DNA from: Ferroacidibacillus organovorans
Lineage (GTDB): Bacteria; Bacillota; Bacilli; Alicyclobacillales; SLC66
Assembly (NCBI RefSeq): GCF_001642725.1
Contig: NZ_LSUQ01000031.1
Location: 1-32,855 of the forward strand
Length of the DNA: 32,855 bases
Direction of reading: 5' to 3'
Below the pieces are notes generated by a model. That model was not told the origin of the DNA. It searched no databases and worked only from the letters and a program-made list of their open reading frames with translations. Shown piece by piece: positions 1-13,172 of the stretch. Both the position numbers and the translations under genes were made by a program. The stretch's first letter is position 1. Each line of letters opens with the position of its first letter.

Positions 1-72
1 GAGATGGCACTTTTCATATTATGTCACCCAGTGCGTCCACTGAATTTACACCAATTATACGGACTCAACTGG
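1..72. repeat. Left copy of the terminal inverted repeat (probable IS end)
   Basis: Bases 1-72 match the reverse complement of 32784-32854 with only a few substitutions and one indel near the outer edge. The shared core includes TGAATTTACACCAATTATAC and ends at GGACTCAACTGG, where similarity stops abruptly. Both copies read outward from the window. The GTGTAAATTC-like motif near the tip recalls IS256-family ends, but that family assignment is from memory and uncertain. No transposase is visible in the window. Confidence 0.8.
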
Positions 73-97
73 ATTCGTCACCCACTCATCGAATGGT

Positions 98-340
98 TTA
101 TGAAGTTGATTGGTTAAAATTTCTACGTACAAGATTGATAACGGTACTCATTGACACGACACCTAAAAGGATGGAAATCGATATACCATATATCCATAGA
201 TGTTCCTGTTCTATGGAGTATTCAGGTCCACCCATGGTCTTACCAAGCAATGGATAATAAATAAACCAAAATAATCTGGAACCGAAATGCCATGTCGCGA
301 TTACAGAACAAACGAATACAATGATGGATAACCAAATCAA
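98..340 (-). CDS. Small two-helix membrane protein, function unknown
   Basis: This 80-residue frame begins at a TTG codon. It has a hydrophobic segment at about residues 2-17, a short aromatic stretch (FWFIYYPLL) at about 24-32, and a second clear helix at about 48-68, ending in a basic tail (NLVRRNFNQ). I do not recognise a family. An AGGAG motif lies about 21 bases before the TTG, which is too far for an ideal ribosome site, so the start is uncertain. The gene ends about 25 bases inside the edge repeat. Its position next to an IS end and its AT-rich composition suggest a recently acquired or remnant gene. A small membrane immunity protein is one possibility, but nothing in the sequence proves it. 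Confidence 0.4.
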   Translation of the reverse strand: MIWLSIIVFVCSVIATWHFGSRLFWFIYYPLLGKTMGGPEYSIEQEHLWIYGISISILLGVVSMSTVINLVRRNFNQSTS

Positions 341-443
341 CTTGGATTTCGTTTTTAATCACTCCTTAAACGATATCTTTACACCACACCACCCGCATGT
401 CAGACGGAAACTGTCCGTCCCTGTTCGACAAATGATATAGATA

Positions 444-467
444 AATGCGCCTCACTCGGGGCGCATT
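444..467 (-). terminator. Hairpin terminator downstream of the LysE-type gene
   Basis: A perfect 8-bp stem (AATGCGCC / GGCGCATT) encloses an 8-base loop. On the minus strand it is followed by a T-rich but interrupted tail (TATCTATATCATTT). It lies about 30 bases beyond the stop codon of the exporter gene, where a terminator would be expected. Confidence 0.55.
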
Positions 468-497
468 GAATGGATGATCATGAGGGATTTTATTGCG

Positions 498-1166
498 CTA
501 TTGGCTTGATTTCAATCGTAAACGATGAGGAAATAGGGGGTAGAGTGTGCTGTGAATGAACGTCCATAACATTTCCAGTGCAAAATAGGCCATAGCCAAA
601 CTCGAAATTGTAAAAATTCCACGTAGCAACTTTGCACCGACATATTTGCGTGACCATGCTACCAACGCGGAAATACCAATGCACCAAGCAAATGCGCCAA
701 CCGAAAAACCAAGGAATAACAGTAAAAGTTTATCAATCAACGGCATGCCTGCAATATGACTCGCAAAACCACCACCGATGCCACCCCAGAAAGCGATGCC
801 AAAGGGATTGGCTAACGAAAAAACGACTCCTGTAATGAAATCTCGTTGTTCCTTTTTATCGTGATTCAAGGTCAAATCGAGTGGTTTTCGAGCGTCTAAA
901 AAGGATAACCATGCCATTCGCAGTAAAAAGGTGATTCCTGCGATGCCCAAAATGATACGGATAGACAAAAAATGAAATACAAGCGCAACCCCTGTTAGAC
1001 CAATTATTGCCCAGACCAAATCGCCTAAAAGAGCACCAATTTGAACCAAAAAGGAAGCAGCAAAACCCCTCTGCAAACCTCTACGCAGCGCTTCGGTATT
1101 TACAGCACCTGGAGCCGCACTGTAAACAAAACCGAGTATGCATGCCGTGATCAATAAAACACTCAT
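498..1166 (-). CDS. LysE/RhtB-family amino-acid/metabolite exporter
   Basis: The protein has 222 residues, close to the usual 200-220 of the LysE/RhtB translocator family, with about six hydrophobic helices. The N-terminal helix carries the family-like small-residue/Pro-Gly motif (SAAPGAVNTEALRRGLQRG), and the middle has the ANPFGIAFWGG motif typical of these exporters. Such proteins export amino acids or related small molecules through the cytoplasmic membrane; the substrate cannot be read from sequence. The ATG is preceded by a strong AGAGGGGGG ribosome site. The gene is divergent from a MerR-type regulator, which makes that regulator a candidate controller, but no operator for this promoter was identified. 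Confidence 0.85.
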   Translation of the reverse strand: MSVLLITACILGFVYSAAPGAVNTEALRRGLQRGFAASFLVQIGALLGDLVWAIIGLTGVALVFHFLSIRIILGIAGITFLLRMAWLSFLDARKPLDLTLNHDKKEQRDFITGVVFSLANPFGIAFWGGIGGGFASHIAGMPLIDKLLLLFLGFSVGAFAWCIGISALVAWSRKYVGAKLLRGIFTISSLAMAYFALEMLWTFIHSTLYPLFPHRLRLKSSQ

Positions 1167-1250
1167 TTATTCGCCCCCCTCTGAGTTATGATAGTTGATA
1201 AGCGCGGCCACCGTCTAGTTGCTTCAGCTATGTTGACGATTCCAACAAAT

Positions 1251-1281
1251 TTGACTCTCCCGTCGGGGGAGAATGTAGTCT
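1251..1281 (+). promoter_or_regulatory. MerR-type promoter with a long spacer and internal palindrome
   Basis: TTGACT (1251-1256) and TAGTCT (1276-1281) are separated by 19 bp, the over-long spacer typical of promoters remodelled by MerR-family activators. The spacer holds an imperfect palindrome, CTCCC-GTCG-GGGGAG, flanked by GACT and AGTC. It sits about 20 bases before the likely start of the MerR-type gene, suggesting autoregulation. Confidence 0.6.
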
Positions 1282-1300
1282 TTGACTGAAGGTGATGCAG

Positions 1301-2254
1301 ATGATAAACGGGTATTACTCCATTGGTGAAACAGCTTCCCTAACGGGGCTTACGGTCAAAACCATCCGCCACTATGCAAACGAGAATGTGGTCGCTCCAT
1401 CCGTCCTCTCAGAGAAAGGGTATCGCTTGTATGCTCCGAGCGACATTTGGAGGTTGGCGTTGGTACGTCTTTTGCGGAATATGGAGTTTAATTTGCCGCA
1501 AGTTCGAAGCATTCTCAACCAATCCGCTGACATCCCATCCGTGATTCGGTGGCAAAAAGATATCTTGGACTTGCAGATAAGACACCTGACCGATGTGCGT
1601 TCACGATTGGAACAAATCCCGTTTAGTACCTTAAGCGATGCATCGCTTACACACCTTCATATGATTCTGGAGGCGATGAACATGAGTAAAGAAGACAAGC
1701 AGGCGTGGTTGACAGATCGATGGTCCGAGGTAATGATCCCAGAGGATGCTTCGGAAGATTGGAAAATAGCATTTTTACAGCAGTTAAAGGATTCCCTTCC
1801 TACGGAATGGAACGCCGAGCAAATAAGGGCGTGGACTGAATTACAAGAGTTTCTCGAAGCTCCCATGTATCGTGATCAGTTACGGGAAACTGTACGCCCA
1901 TTCTGGCAGTTGCTTGAAAAACGAACCATTGAACCCGACGATTGGCGAACTTTGATGGGTAAAGTAATGGATCGAGCCATTGTAGCGAGTCAAGCATCAC
2001 TAACGGTTGACGACTCAGAAGTTCAGTCGATCGTGGAAGAATGGATCAACGTATTCTCAACCGTTTTTCATCTTCCCGTCGATGAGACGTTCATTGCAAG
2101 GTTCTCGTACTATGCGGAATTGGTGGTGTGTGAACCGAACAAGCGGCTTTGGGAGATCATGATTCGACTTAATCCAGAGAAAATGGAGTCTCCCTTTCGT
2201 GCGCAAGTATTGATGCTTGAAGGATTACGTTGGAAATTAAAACAGATGAAATAG
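1301..2254 (+). CDS. MerR-family transcriptional regulator
   Basis: The first ~70 residues form a MerR winged helix-turn-helix: YSIGETASLTGLTVKTIRHY, then a wing around EKGYRLY, then LVRLLRNMEFNLPQVRSIL, which fits the dimerisation-helix entry. The remaining ~240 residues are a long, mostly helical and acidic effector region with no recognised ligand motif. It resembles the large regulators that sense drugs or small hydrophobic molecules, but the ligand is unknown. Three in-frame starts exist (GTG 1292, ATG 1295, ATG 1301). The last is chosen because GAAGGTG lies 7 bases upstream. The gene is divergent from the LysE-type exporter, and the pair may form a sensor/export unit (inference). Confidence 0.85.
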   Translation: MINGYYSIGETASLTGLTVKTIRHYANENVVAPSVLSEKGYRLYAPSDIWRLALVRLLRNMEFNLPQVRSILNQSADIPSVIRWQKDILDLQIRHLTDVRSRLEQIPFSTLSDASLTHLHMILEAMNMSKEDKQAWLTDRWSEVMIPEDASEDWKIAFLQQLKDSLPTEWNAEQIRAWTELQEFLEAPMYRDQLRETVRPFWQLLEKRTIEPDDWRTLMGKVMDRAIVASQASLTVDDSEVQSIVEEWINVFSTVFHLPVDETFIARFSYYAELVVCEPNKRLWEIMIRLNPEKMESPFRAQVLMLEGLRWKLKQMK

Positions 2255-2271
2255 ACGACCATGCATGCTTA

Positions 2272-2305
2272 GTGAGCAGATTCCTAATTTGTGGAATCTG
2301 CTCAC
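2272..2305 (+). terminator. Strong hairpin after the MerR-type gene
   Basis: A perfect 13-bp stem (GTGAGCAGATTCC and its complement) with an 8-base loop begins 17 bases after the stop codon. There is no T-tract on either strand, so intrinsic termination is not certain; it could protect or punctuate the transcript instead. Confidence 0.5.
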
Positions 2306-2316
2306 GTAGTAATGAT

Positions 2317-2342
2317 AGTGTGGAATGAACTTGTACCACACT
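2317..2342. repeat. Second hairpin in the same intergenic region
   Basis: AGTGTGG at 2317-2323 pairs with CCACACT at 2336-2342 around a 12-base loop, directly after the 13-bp hairpin. Its role is unknown. Confidence 0.35.
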
Positions 2343-2554
2343 CTTCCAATTCGGATCATCGGCACCTGTTTCCCTCATGTAACAAGACCTTCGGTCTTTT
2401 GCCGAAAACGGGGCCCTTATGTGAAGTGCACGTGGACTCCTGTCTTGGGACTTTAGACGCTGTGGATGTTTTTTTGCTGCTGAGGTGAGGATCGCTTTCG
2501 CTGATACTCGGATCGGCACTATGCAATTCACCCCTATAAGGATTCTGGATATGA
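2343..2554. other. Intergenic stretch with no supported gene
   Basis: Open frames here and on the opposite strand lack convincing ribosome sites and protein-like composition. A weak TTCGG/CCGAA hairpin is present near 2390. I see no RNA gene in this stretch. Confidence 0.4.
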
Positions 2555-2582
2555 AAATAAAGCAGCCTCCAGAAAGCTGCTG
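2555..2582 (-). terminator. Terminator of the tRNA-Arg gene
   Basis: On the minus strand AGCAGC and GCTGCT form a stem around a 9-base loop, followed by TTTATTTTC. It starts about 9 bases after the 3' end of the tRNA. Confidence 0.7.
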
Positions 2583-2590
2583 TTTTAGTG

Positions 2591-2665
2591 TGGTGCGCCC
2601 GAAGGGAATCGAACCCCTACCTCAGGCTCCGGAGGCCTACGTCCTATCCATTGGACCACGGGCGC
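2591..2665 (-). tRNA. tRNA-Arg, anticodon CCG
   Basis: The 75-base cloverleaf folds fully. The acceptor stem is GCGCCCG/CGGGCGC. The D arm is GTCC/GGAC. The anticodon stem TAGGC/GCCTG carries loop CTCCGGA (anticodon CCG, reading CGG), and the T arm is GGGG-TTCGATT-CCCT. The discriminator is A and the 3' CCA is encoded. It has its own promoter and terminator, so it is a single-gene unit. Confidence 0.95.
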
Positions 2666-2687
2666 ATGATTTTGATGCAACAAATGA

Positions 2688-2716
2688 AGTATACAGGGAT
2701 GATGGGGGCAACGCAA
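2688..2716 (-). promoter_or_regulatory. Promoter of tRNA-Arg
   Basis: On the minus strand TTGCGT (2711-2716) and TATACT (2688-2693) are separated by exactly 17 bp, with the tRNA beginning 22 bases after the -10 box. The -35 hexamer is identical to that of the glycolytic operon promoter in this window. Confidence 0.8.
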
Positions 2717-2865
2717 CTAAAGGCGAAATGGACTGAAAATCGGTAGGGAACGAATTGAGTTGTGAATTCGTGATTTGTTGACGGTGTGGTGGTGTTTGGG
2801 ATGTGGTTCACTTTACGAAGTGAGGGATTTGGCGTAGCATGGGGTTGGGAGGGATTGGCTTGAGA

Positions 2866-3675
2866 ATGCGATCCATTGTTGCAGGATTGGCGACTGTGGT
2901 TGTGCTTGGAACTGTGGCCGGGGTCGCTTTGAAGAATTCGGCGGTTGTCAGCGTGGGAACATCTGCGATCGGGAGTGCACTCGGAAAACTGACCGGGCAC
3001 GCGTCGCACGGGTTATCGGGGGTTCGCGCGCTGTCGCATGGGAAAACGGCTTCTGCGAAAAATCTTGTATCGACGAACAATGCACCGCCGCCGACACCTG
3101 TTGTTATCGACGGTGTGAGCATGCGCTATAACCCCTATAAACCTTCTGATGGTGCATACCCTAGCCTGGCTTTGGTTAAGCATCTATGGATTGACGTGAG
3201 CGTCGATCAACAACTCGTGTATATCATGAATGGCAATCATGTCTTATATACGATGGTGACATCGACCGGACTCGATACGGTGCCAGGGAATAGTACGCCG
3301 CTAGGGGTCTATCACGTACAGGCGGAGCGGGGAACATGGTTTTACGCGCCGCAGTATCAGATGGGTGCCCAGTACTGGGTTTCTTGGCTCGGGCATGGTG
3401 TCTTTCTCTTTCACTCGGTGACGGAGACGATCCATCATAAATTGATTCCGACTGTCGCCGCCAAGCTCCTGAGCAAAGCGTCGCACGGATGTTTCCATCT
3501 CACAATTCCTGATGCACAGTGGGTGTACAACCACATTCCTTACCACACGACGGTCGTCGTAGAACAGGCGCCTGTCCGCTTGTTGAAGCACCAAATCTAC
3601 AAACCGTCCAGCGAGCAAAAGGCGGCCGCATTGACGAATCCGCCAGGTGGCGCAAACTCGATGCAGTCATCCTGA
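2866..3675 (+). CDS. L,D-transpeptidase (YkuD domain), membrane-anchored or secreted
   Basis: An N-terminal hydrophobic segment (MRSIVAGLATVVVLGTVAGV) acts as signal or anchor, followed by a ~60-residue Ser/Ala/Pro-rich linker. The catalytic YkuD domain begins at about LWIDVSVDQQLVYIM. Its hallmark is visible: HGVFLFH, then a spacer, then SHGCFHL with the nucleophilic cysteine. These enzymes make 3-3 cross-links or attach groups in peptidoglycan outside the membrane. The ATG at 2866 follows GGGAGGG by 12 bases; TTG 2860 (6 bases) and ATG 2839 are alternatives in the same frame. A terminator directly follows, so it is probably monocistronic. The C-terminal ~30 residues are low-complexity. Confidence 0.85.
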   Translation: MRSIVAGLATVVVLGTVAGVALKNSAVVSVGTSAIGSALGKLTGHASHGLSGVRALSHGKTASAKNLVSTNNAPPPTPVVIDGVSMRYNPYKPSDGAYPSLALVKHLWIDVSVDQQLVYIMNGNHVLYTMVTSTGLDTVPGNSTPLGVYHVQAERGTWFYAPQYQMGAQYWVSWLGHGVFLFHSVTETIHHKLIPTVAAKLLSKASHGCFHLTIPDAQWVYNHIPYHTTVVVEQAPVRLLKHQIYKPSSEQKAAALTNPPGGANSMQSS

Positions 3676-3703
3676 ACTTGATTTGTAAAATTTACGAATA
3701 GAA

Positions 3704-3746
3704 AACACCAGCTGCTGGATCGCCCCAGAAGGCTGGTGTTTTTTTC
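3704..3746. terminator. Bidirectional terminator between the transpeptidase gene and comER
   Basis: AACACCAGC (3704-3712) pairs with GCTGGTGTT (3732-3740), followed on the plus strand by seven T residues. The complementary strand also ends in a T-rich tail, so it can serve the converging comER gene. Confidence 0.85.
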
Positions 3747-3791
3747 GCTTCGACAGTTTGTTTGATGTTTATGTTGATCAGTTTCTGTTAA

Positions 3792-4595
3792 TCAGTGTTG
3801 TCCACCGTCAAGGATCTCGCGTTGTCGCCGTGCGGTGGCGTCAAGTACGCGATCAAAAAGAGACTCATCCATTTTCATCAGTTCTGTAAGTCCGGCCTCC
3901 GTCACACCGCCAGGCACGGCAACCCGTTCGATGACCGTTGTAAAGTTATAGATTTCAGACGCGACGAGGGCGCCAAGCCCCTCCATCATGTGGGCAATTA
4001 GCATCTGGGCGGTCGCCATGTCCACGCCTTTTTGACAGGCGGCCTTTTGAAACAAGAACGCCAGGTGAGAAAAAAAGGCGGGTGCGCAACTGGTCAGGTC
4101 TGAGTAGATGCGCACGTCCTCTTCGGCAATCGTGTGAATTCTTCCAATGCAAGACAGCGTGTCGACAAACGCACTCCTGTCATGTGCGCGCCAGCGTTCG
4201 CTGAACATGACGAGCGCGACGCCCGCATTTGCGCGCTGCGTGACGGAGGGAATCAGCTTGCAGACGAGACTGTTGCAAAAGGTTTCAAGCTCGCACAGAG
4301 AGATTGAACTACACGTAGAGATCACCCATTGATCTTTGCGCAGTGAATTCCCAATTTCATGCATCACGGTGCGCAGATCATTTGGGCGAAGGCAGAGAAA
4401 AATCTGATCCGCGCGATCGATCGCCTCATCTAACGTGCGCACGGCTCGAATGGTTTCAGGAAACGCATTTGCGAGTGTTTCAGCCTTGTCCCAGGTGCGG
4501 TTGTAGACCGTCAACGCAGCATTTGGCGCGGCGACTGCAAGGGCGGTGGCAAGCATGCTGCCGATGCGACCGGTGCCAATCACGCCTAGGCTCAC
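3792..4595 (-). CDS. comER: ComER-like protein (pyrroline-5-carboxylate reductase family)
   Basis: About 267 residues begin with a Rossmann dinucleotide-binding motif (LGVIGTGRIGSML). The pyrroline-5-carboxylate reductase fold follows, including FLCLRPNDL, KLIPSVT and the C-terminal helical region with VPGGVTEAGL, a version of the family's PGGTT-type signature. Its divergence from biosynthetic ProC and its place beside sigL suggest ComER, the reductase-like protein found at competence loci in Bacilli whose biochemical role is unclear. The GTG start at 4593-4595 follows GGAGG by 7 bases, which is better than the more upstream frame opening. It is divergent from sigL. ProC proper is the main alternative. 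Confidence 0.7.
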   Translation of the reverse strand: MSLGVIGTGRIGSMLATALAVAAPNAALTVYNRTWDKAETLANAFPETIRAVRTLDEAIDRADQIFLCLRPNDLRTVMHEIGNSLRKDQWVISTCSSISLCELETFCNSLVCKLIPSVTQRANAGVALVMFSERWRAHDRSAFVDTLSCIGRIHTIAEEDVRIYSDLTSCAPAFFSHLAFLFQKAACQKGVDMATAQMLIAHMMEGLGALVASEIYNFTTVIERVAVPGGVTEAGLTELMKMDESLFDRVLDATARRQREILDGGQH

Positions 4596-4737
4596 AAGGA
4601 TCCCTCCACTCCTACACGATGTCATCTACAAGAGAATATGCTGACTAGAGGGTGAATACGCCTTATAGGCTCGGCAGGACTTTTTACCTTTGTCGCGAAA
4701 TATAAATCGAGGAACCATGCGCTTAGGGGGAAGGCTG

Positions 4738-6087
4738 ATGCGGCAACACGTGGAGCTTGTACTCGCCCAGCAACAGCGGCTTGCGATGACGCACACCATG
4801 CAGCAAGCGGTGGCTATCCTGCAAATGGGAACGATTGAACTGTGGAACTTTACGGAAACTGCACTTCTCGAAAATCCTCTGCTAGAGCGGGCGCAGGATG
4901 ATTTGCGCGCGCAATTTGAACAATCCCTTGCGACAACCAAACGCGAGTGGCGAGAGCGTCAGCGGCTGCGCGGTTTGGGGCAGCGCGAAGACGCCGCGTC
5001 CCTCATGAAAGATGAGCGCGTGACATCGCTTTCTGGTGCGCTTCGCGAACAAGTGGGGTTCCTCGCGATTCACGAGCGGACGGCGCGCATCCTGCGCGGG
5101 CTTATCGATTGTCTGGATGAGCGAGGATATTTGGAGCTTACGACGGCAGAATTGGCGTCCGCCTTTCATGTATCTGAGCTTGAGATTGACTCGGCGCGTT
5201 CGATTTTGCAAGGCTTTGAACCACGCGGTGTCGGTGCGCGTGATTTAAACGAATGCCTCACGCTGCAATTACTGGATCGAGCGCCGTCGGATGTTCGCTC
5301 ACTCGCGATTGAAATCGTGAACGAGCACCTCGTAGCGCTCGCAGAACCGGGCTATGCGAGACACCTCGCGCGACAACTGCGCACAACGTCAGAACGCGTG
5401 GAGGAGGCCGTTGCGCTGATCCGCGCCACCGATCCGCGACCGGGACTGCGATACACACAGAATGAAACCGAATACATCGTGCCTGATGTGAGTGTGATCC
5501 AGGTCGGTGCGCACTATGTCACAGTCGTCAATGATTGGTCTGTACCTTCACTGCGTATTTCACAACTCTATGAGTCGTGTTTAAAACGGGGATCGCGTGA
5601 AGACCAAGCGTATCTTCAGCGCCAGTGGGTAGAGGCAAAAACACTGATCCGAAGCATTGATGCAAGGCAGCGGACACTCCAGCGCGTGTGTGATCTGATG
5701 GTCGAGTATCAGGAGGATTTTTTTCATCAAGGGCCGTCTGGACTTCGTCCACTCACGATGAAGGCCGTGGCGGATGCGCTTCATCTGCACGTGTCGACGG
5801 TCAGTAGGACAGTTGCCGGAAAGTATGTGCAGACGCCGCAGGGAACAGTGGAATTGCGGAGATTCTTTGTGAATGGACTGCCTTCGGCGCAAGGTGAGGA
5901 CATCTCGTCGACCCAACTGCAAGGGATGATTCGCCGAATGATCGAGCAAGAGCGTGGCGCGCATCCGCTGTCTGATCGGGAAATCGCGGAGCGCCTTTTT
6001 GCGATGGGCAATCGGGTTTCCCGGCGCACGGTCGCCAAGTACCGTGAGGAGATGGGTTTTAAAGCGTCTTCGCGTCGGAAACGGTAG
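4738..6087 (+). CDS. sigL: RNA polymerase sigma-54 factor
   Basis: 449 residues with the three regions of RpoN/SigL. Residues 1-50 are the Gln/Leu-rich activator-interacting region (LAQQQRLAMTHTMQQAVAIL...ALLENPLLE). A core-binding region follows (PRGVGARDLNECL..., ATDPRPGLRY). The DNA-binding part ends with the helix-turn-helix LHLHVSTVSRTVAGKYVQTP and the RpoN box SRRTVAKYREEMGF near the C-terminus. It directs transcription from -24/-12 promoters with AAA+ enhancer-binding partners, none of which is encoded here. The ATG follows AGGGGGAAGG; a TATAAA at 4701-4706 may be its -10 box. A terminator separates it from cggR, so it is not part of the glycolytic operon. Confidence 0.95.
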   Translation: MRQHVELVLAQQQRLAMTHTMQQAVAILQMGTIELWNFTETALLENPLLERAQDDLRAQFEQSLATTKREWRERQRLRGLGQREDAASLMKDERVTSLSGALREQVGFLAIHERTARILRGLIDCLDERGYLELTTAELASAFHVSELEIDSARSILQGFEPRGVGARDLNECLTLQLLDRAPSDVRSLAIEIVNEHLVALAEPGYARHLARQLRTTSERVEEAVALIRATDPRPGLRYTQNETEYIVPDVSVIQVGAHYVTVVNDWSVPSLRISQLYESCLKRGSREDQAYLQRQWVEAKTLIRSIDARQRTLQRVCDLMVEYQEDFFHQGPSGLRPLTMKAVADALHLHVSTVSRTVAGKYVQTPQGTVELRRFFVNGLPSAQGEDISSTQLQGMIRRMIEQERGAHPLSDREIAERLFAMGNRVSRRTVAKYREEMGFKASSRRKR

Positions 6088-6136
6088 CACGCTCGCAAAA
6101 AGACGCTTGAACGTGCGGGCGGTGATACGTTTTTTG

Positions 6137-6164
6137 AGGATCCGCCACATCGCGGGTCCTTTTT
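6137..6164 (+). terminator. sigL terminator
   Basis: AGGATCCGC (6137-6145) and GCGGGTCCT (6152-6160) form a 9-bp stem with one wobble pair and a 6-base loop, running into TTTTT. It lies just before the cggR promoter. Confidence 0.85.
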
Positions 6165-6167
6165 GGC

Positions 6168-6196
6168 TTGCGTCAATAGACAAGGAAACGTATAGT
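6168..6196 (+). promoter_or_regulatory. Promoter of the cggR-gap glycolytic operon
   Basis: TTGCGT (6168-6173) and TATAGT (6191-6196) have a 17-bp spacer, a good vegetative promoter. It lies between the sigL terminator and the CggR operator. Confidence 0.8.
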
Positions 6197-6206
6197 AAGG
6201 GTGATC

Positions 6207-6225
6207 CGGGACTCTTTTTGTCTCT

Positions 6226-6242
<17 letters not shown>
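6207..6242 (+). promoter_or_regulatory. CggR operator with two half-sites
   Basis: The sequence reads CGGGAC-N6-TGTC-N4-TGGGAC-N6-TGTC, which matches the known CggR operator pattern of Bacillus subtilis (two CGGGAC-N6-TGTC units separated by four bases) with a single base change. It begins 10 bases after the -10 box, where bound repressor would block elongation. Fructose-1,6-bisphosphate relieves CggR binding in the known system. Confidence 0.9.
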
Positions 6243-8305
<2,063 letters not shown>

Positions 8306-8309
8306 TTTC

Positions 8310-9509
8310 ATGAGTGAAAACAGTTCATTTCAGACGCTTAGCGATGTGTCTCCAAAAGGGCTGCGCCTATTTGTGCGCGCCGATTTCAACGTGCCGATGG
8401 AGCACGGCGTCATCACGGATGACACGCGGATTCGCGCGGCACTTCCGACGATCAGGGAGCTTGTCGAGCGTGGCGGGCGTGTCATTCTGGCATCGCATCT
8501 CGGACGTCCAAAAGGAAGGGAAGACGCTGCGTACTCCCTCGCCCCAGTTGCCGCGCGACTCGCAGAATACCTGAAACAGCCTGTATCCTTTTGCCCGCAA
8601 AGTGTGGGGGCAGAGGCGCAAGCGGCAGTCGGCGATCTGCGCGACGGAGAGGTGCTTCTTCTTGAAAACGTGCGCTTTCACGCGGGCGAAGAGAAGAATG
8701 ACCCGGAACTCGCCAGGCGCTTTGCGGAACTCGCTGATCTCTATGTTAATGACGCGTTTGGCGCGGCACATCGCGCGCATGCGAGCACAGCCGGGATTGC
8801 CAACCACCTGCGGGCGGTTGCGGGACGGCTGATGGAGCGCGAACTTAACATCATGGGTGCGGCACTGCAAAACCCGGAGCGACCGTTTACGGCGATCATC
8901 GGGGGTGCCAAAGTCAGCGACAAAATCAAGGTGATTGAAAATCTGCTTGAAAAGGTCGACCGCCTCTTGATTGGCGGCGGCATGGCGAACACCTTCTTGC
9001 TCGCGCAGGGCTATCCTGTCGGCAAGTCACTTGTTGAAGCCGAACTCGTTGAAACGGCGCGCGCGCTGATTCGTCAGGCAGCGTCTGCAGGGAAGACGTT
9101 GCTGCTCCCGACGGACCTGATCGTCGCGACACGCTTTGCCGCAGACGCTGATCACCGCGTCGCAGCGCTTGACGCAGTGGGGGAAGAAGAGATGGCGCTT
9201 GACATCGGACCTGACTCGATCAATCGCTATCGCGCGGCGGTTGCGACGTCGCGCACGGTCATCTGGAATGGGCCGATGGGCGTTTTTGAAATGGCGGCGT
9301 TCTCGCACGGAACGCTTGCGGTTGCTCAGGCAGTGGCAGATGTCACAGGGACGACGATCATCGGCGGCGGCGACTCGGTGGCGGCGATTGAGAAAGCAGG
9401 GCTTGCGGACCGCATGACGCACATCTCGACAGGCGGCGGGGCATCTCTTGAGTTCTTGGAAGGTCGCGCGTTACCAGGGGTCGAATCGCTCGCAAGGAGG
9501 AGTCACTGA
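8310..9509 (+). CDS. pgk: Phosphoglycerate kinase
   Basis: 399 residues, normal for the family. Visible motifs are RADFNVPM (N-domain substrate loop), [49 protein letters not shown] and the nucleotide-binding [11 protein letters not shown]. It converts 1,3-bisphosphoglycerate and ADP to 3-phosphoglycerate and ATP. The ATG at 8310 follows GAGGTG by 5 bases; an upstream extension of the open frame only overlaps gap and is not used. Its TGA stop shares one base with the tpiA ATG, implying translational coupling. Confidence 0.98.
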   Translation: MSENSSFQTLSDVSPKGLRLFVRADFNVPMEHGVITDDTRIRAALPTIRELVERGGRVILASHLGRPKGREDAAYSLAPVAARLAEYLKQPVSFCPQSVGAEAQAAVGDLRDGEVLLLENVRFHAGEEKNDPELARRFAELADLYVNDAFGAAHRAHASTAGIANHLRAVAGRLMERELNIMGAALQNPERPFTAIIGGAKVSDKIKVIENLLEKVDRLLIGGGMANTFLLAQGYPVGKSLVEAELVETARALIRQAASAGKTLLLPTDLIVATRFAADADHRVAALDAVGEEEMALDIGPDSINRYRAAVATSRTVIWNGPMGVFEMAAFSHGTLAVAQAVADVTGTTIIGGGDSVAAIEKAGLADRMTHISTGGGASLEFLEGRALPGVESLARRSH

Positions 9510-10302
9510 TGCGCACACCGCTGATTGCGGGAAACTGGAAGATGTACAAGACGCGGAAAGAGGCGTTCGCGTTTGTTGACGCGCTAAAAGATTTGCTTGC
9601 GACGTTTGATCCAAAGCGCGTCGAAGGTTGGATTTGTGCGCCTTATCTCGCGCTGGTCGGGTTGCCCGAAGCGCTCGCGGGGACAAGTGTTCGCGTTGGT
9701 GCGCAGAATGTGCATCAGGACAAAGAAGGCGCACACACAGGCGAGGTTTCACTCGCGATGCTAAGCGAAGTGGGCGTCGAGGCGGTCATTCTCGGGCACT
9801 CCGAGCGGCGCGCCGACTGTGGTGAAACGGATCGGGCGGTAGCTGAAAAAACAGAGGCCGTCTTGCTTGCGGGGCTCACGCCGATCGTCTGTGTCGGCGA
9901 GACGCTCGAACAGCGCGAGGGAGGACAAACGGCGGCGCTCATTGCGGCGCAAGTGAGCGCGGTGGTCGAGCATCTGACGCGCGCGGACGCACCGGAAGAA
10001 CTCGCCTCAAAGCTTGCGCGCCTGGTGTTTGCGTATGAGCCGATCTGGGCGATCGGGACGGGCAAAACGGCGTCGGTAGCCGACGCCTCCACAGTCATCA
10101 CGGGAATTCGCGCAACGCTCACGCGCGGCCTTGGCAGTCGCGCAGAGGCGGTGCGCATCTTGTATGGCGGCAGCGTCAAACCGGATAACCTCGGCGCCTT
10201 TCTCGCTGAGCGGGATATCGACGGGGCGCTGGTCGGCGGCGCGAGTCTCGCGCCTGACTCGTTTGCGGCACTGTTAACCGTCGCGGTGGAGGCGAGCGCG
10301 TC

Positions 10303-10306
<4 letters not shown>
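9509..10306 (+). CDS. tpiA: Triosephosphate isomerase
   Basis: 265 residues of TIM barrel, slightly longer than the usual 250. It starts with [14 protein letters not shown] (the catalytic Lys motif), contains ILGHSERR (catalytic His) and [15 protein letters not shown] (catalytic Glu and mobile loop), and ends with YGGSVKPDN and the phosphate-binding GALVGGASL. It interconverts dihydroxyacetone phosphate and glyceraldehyde-3-phosphate. A strong AGGAGGAG within pgk precedes the ATG. It overlaps pgk by 1 base and gpmI by 4 bases (GTGA). Confidence 0.98.
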
Positions 10307-13171
<2,865 letters not shown>

Positions 13172-13172
13172 G

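Noticed and set aside
2169-2531. 120-codon minus-strand frame over the merR 3' end
   Set aside because: It overlaps the merR coding end and the strong hairpins, and shows no ribosome site or domain.
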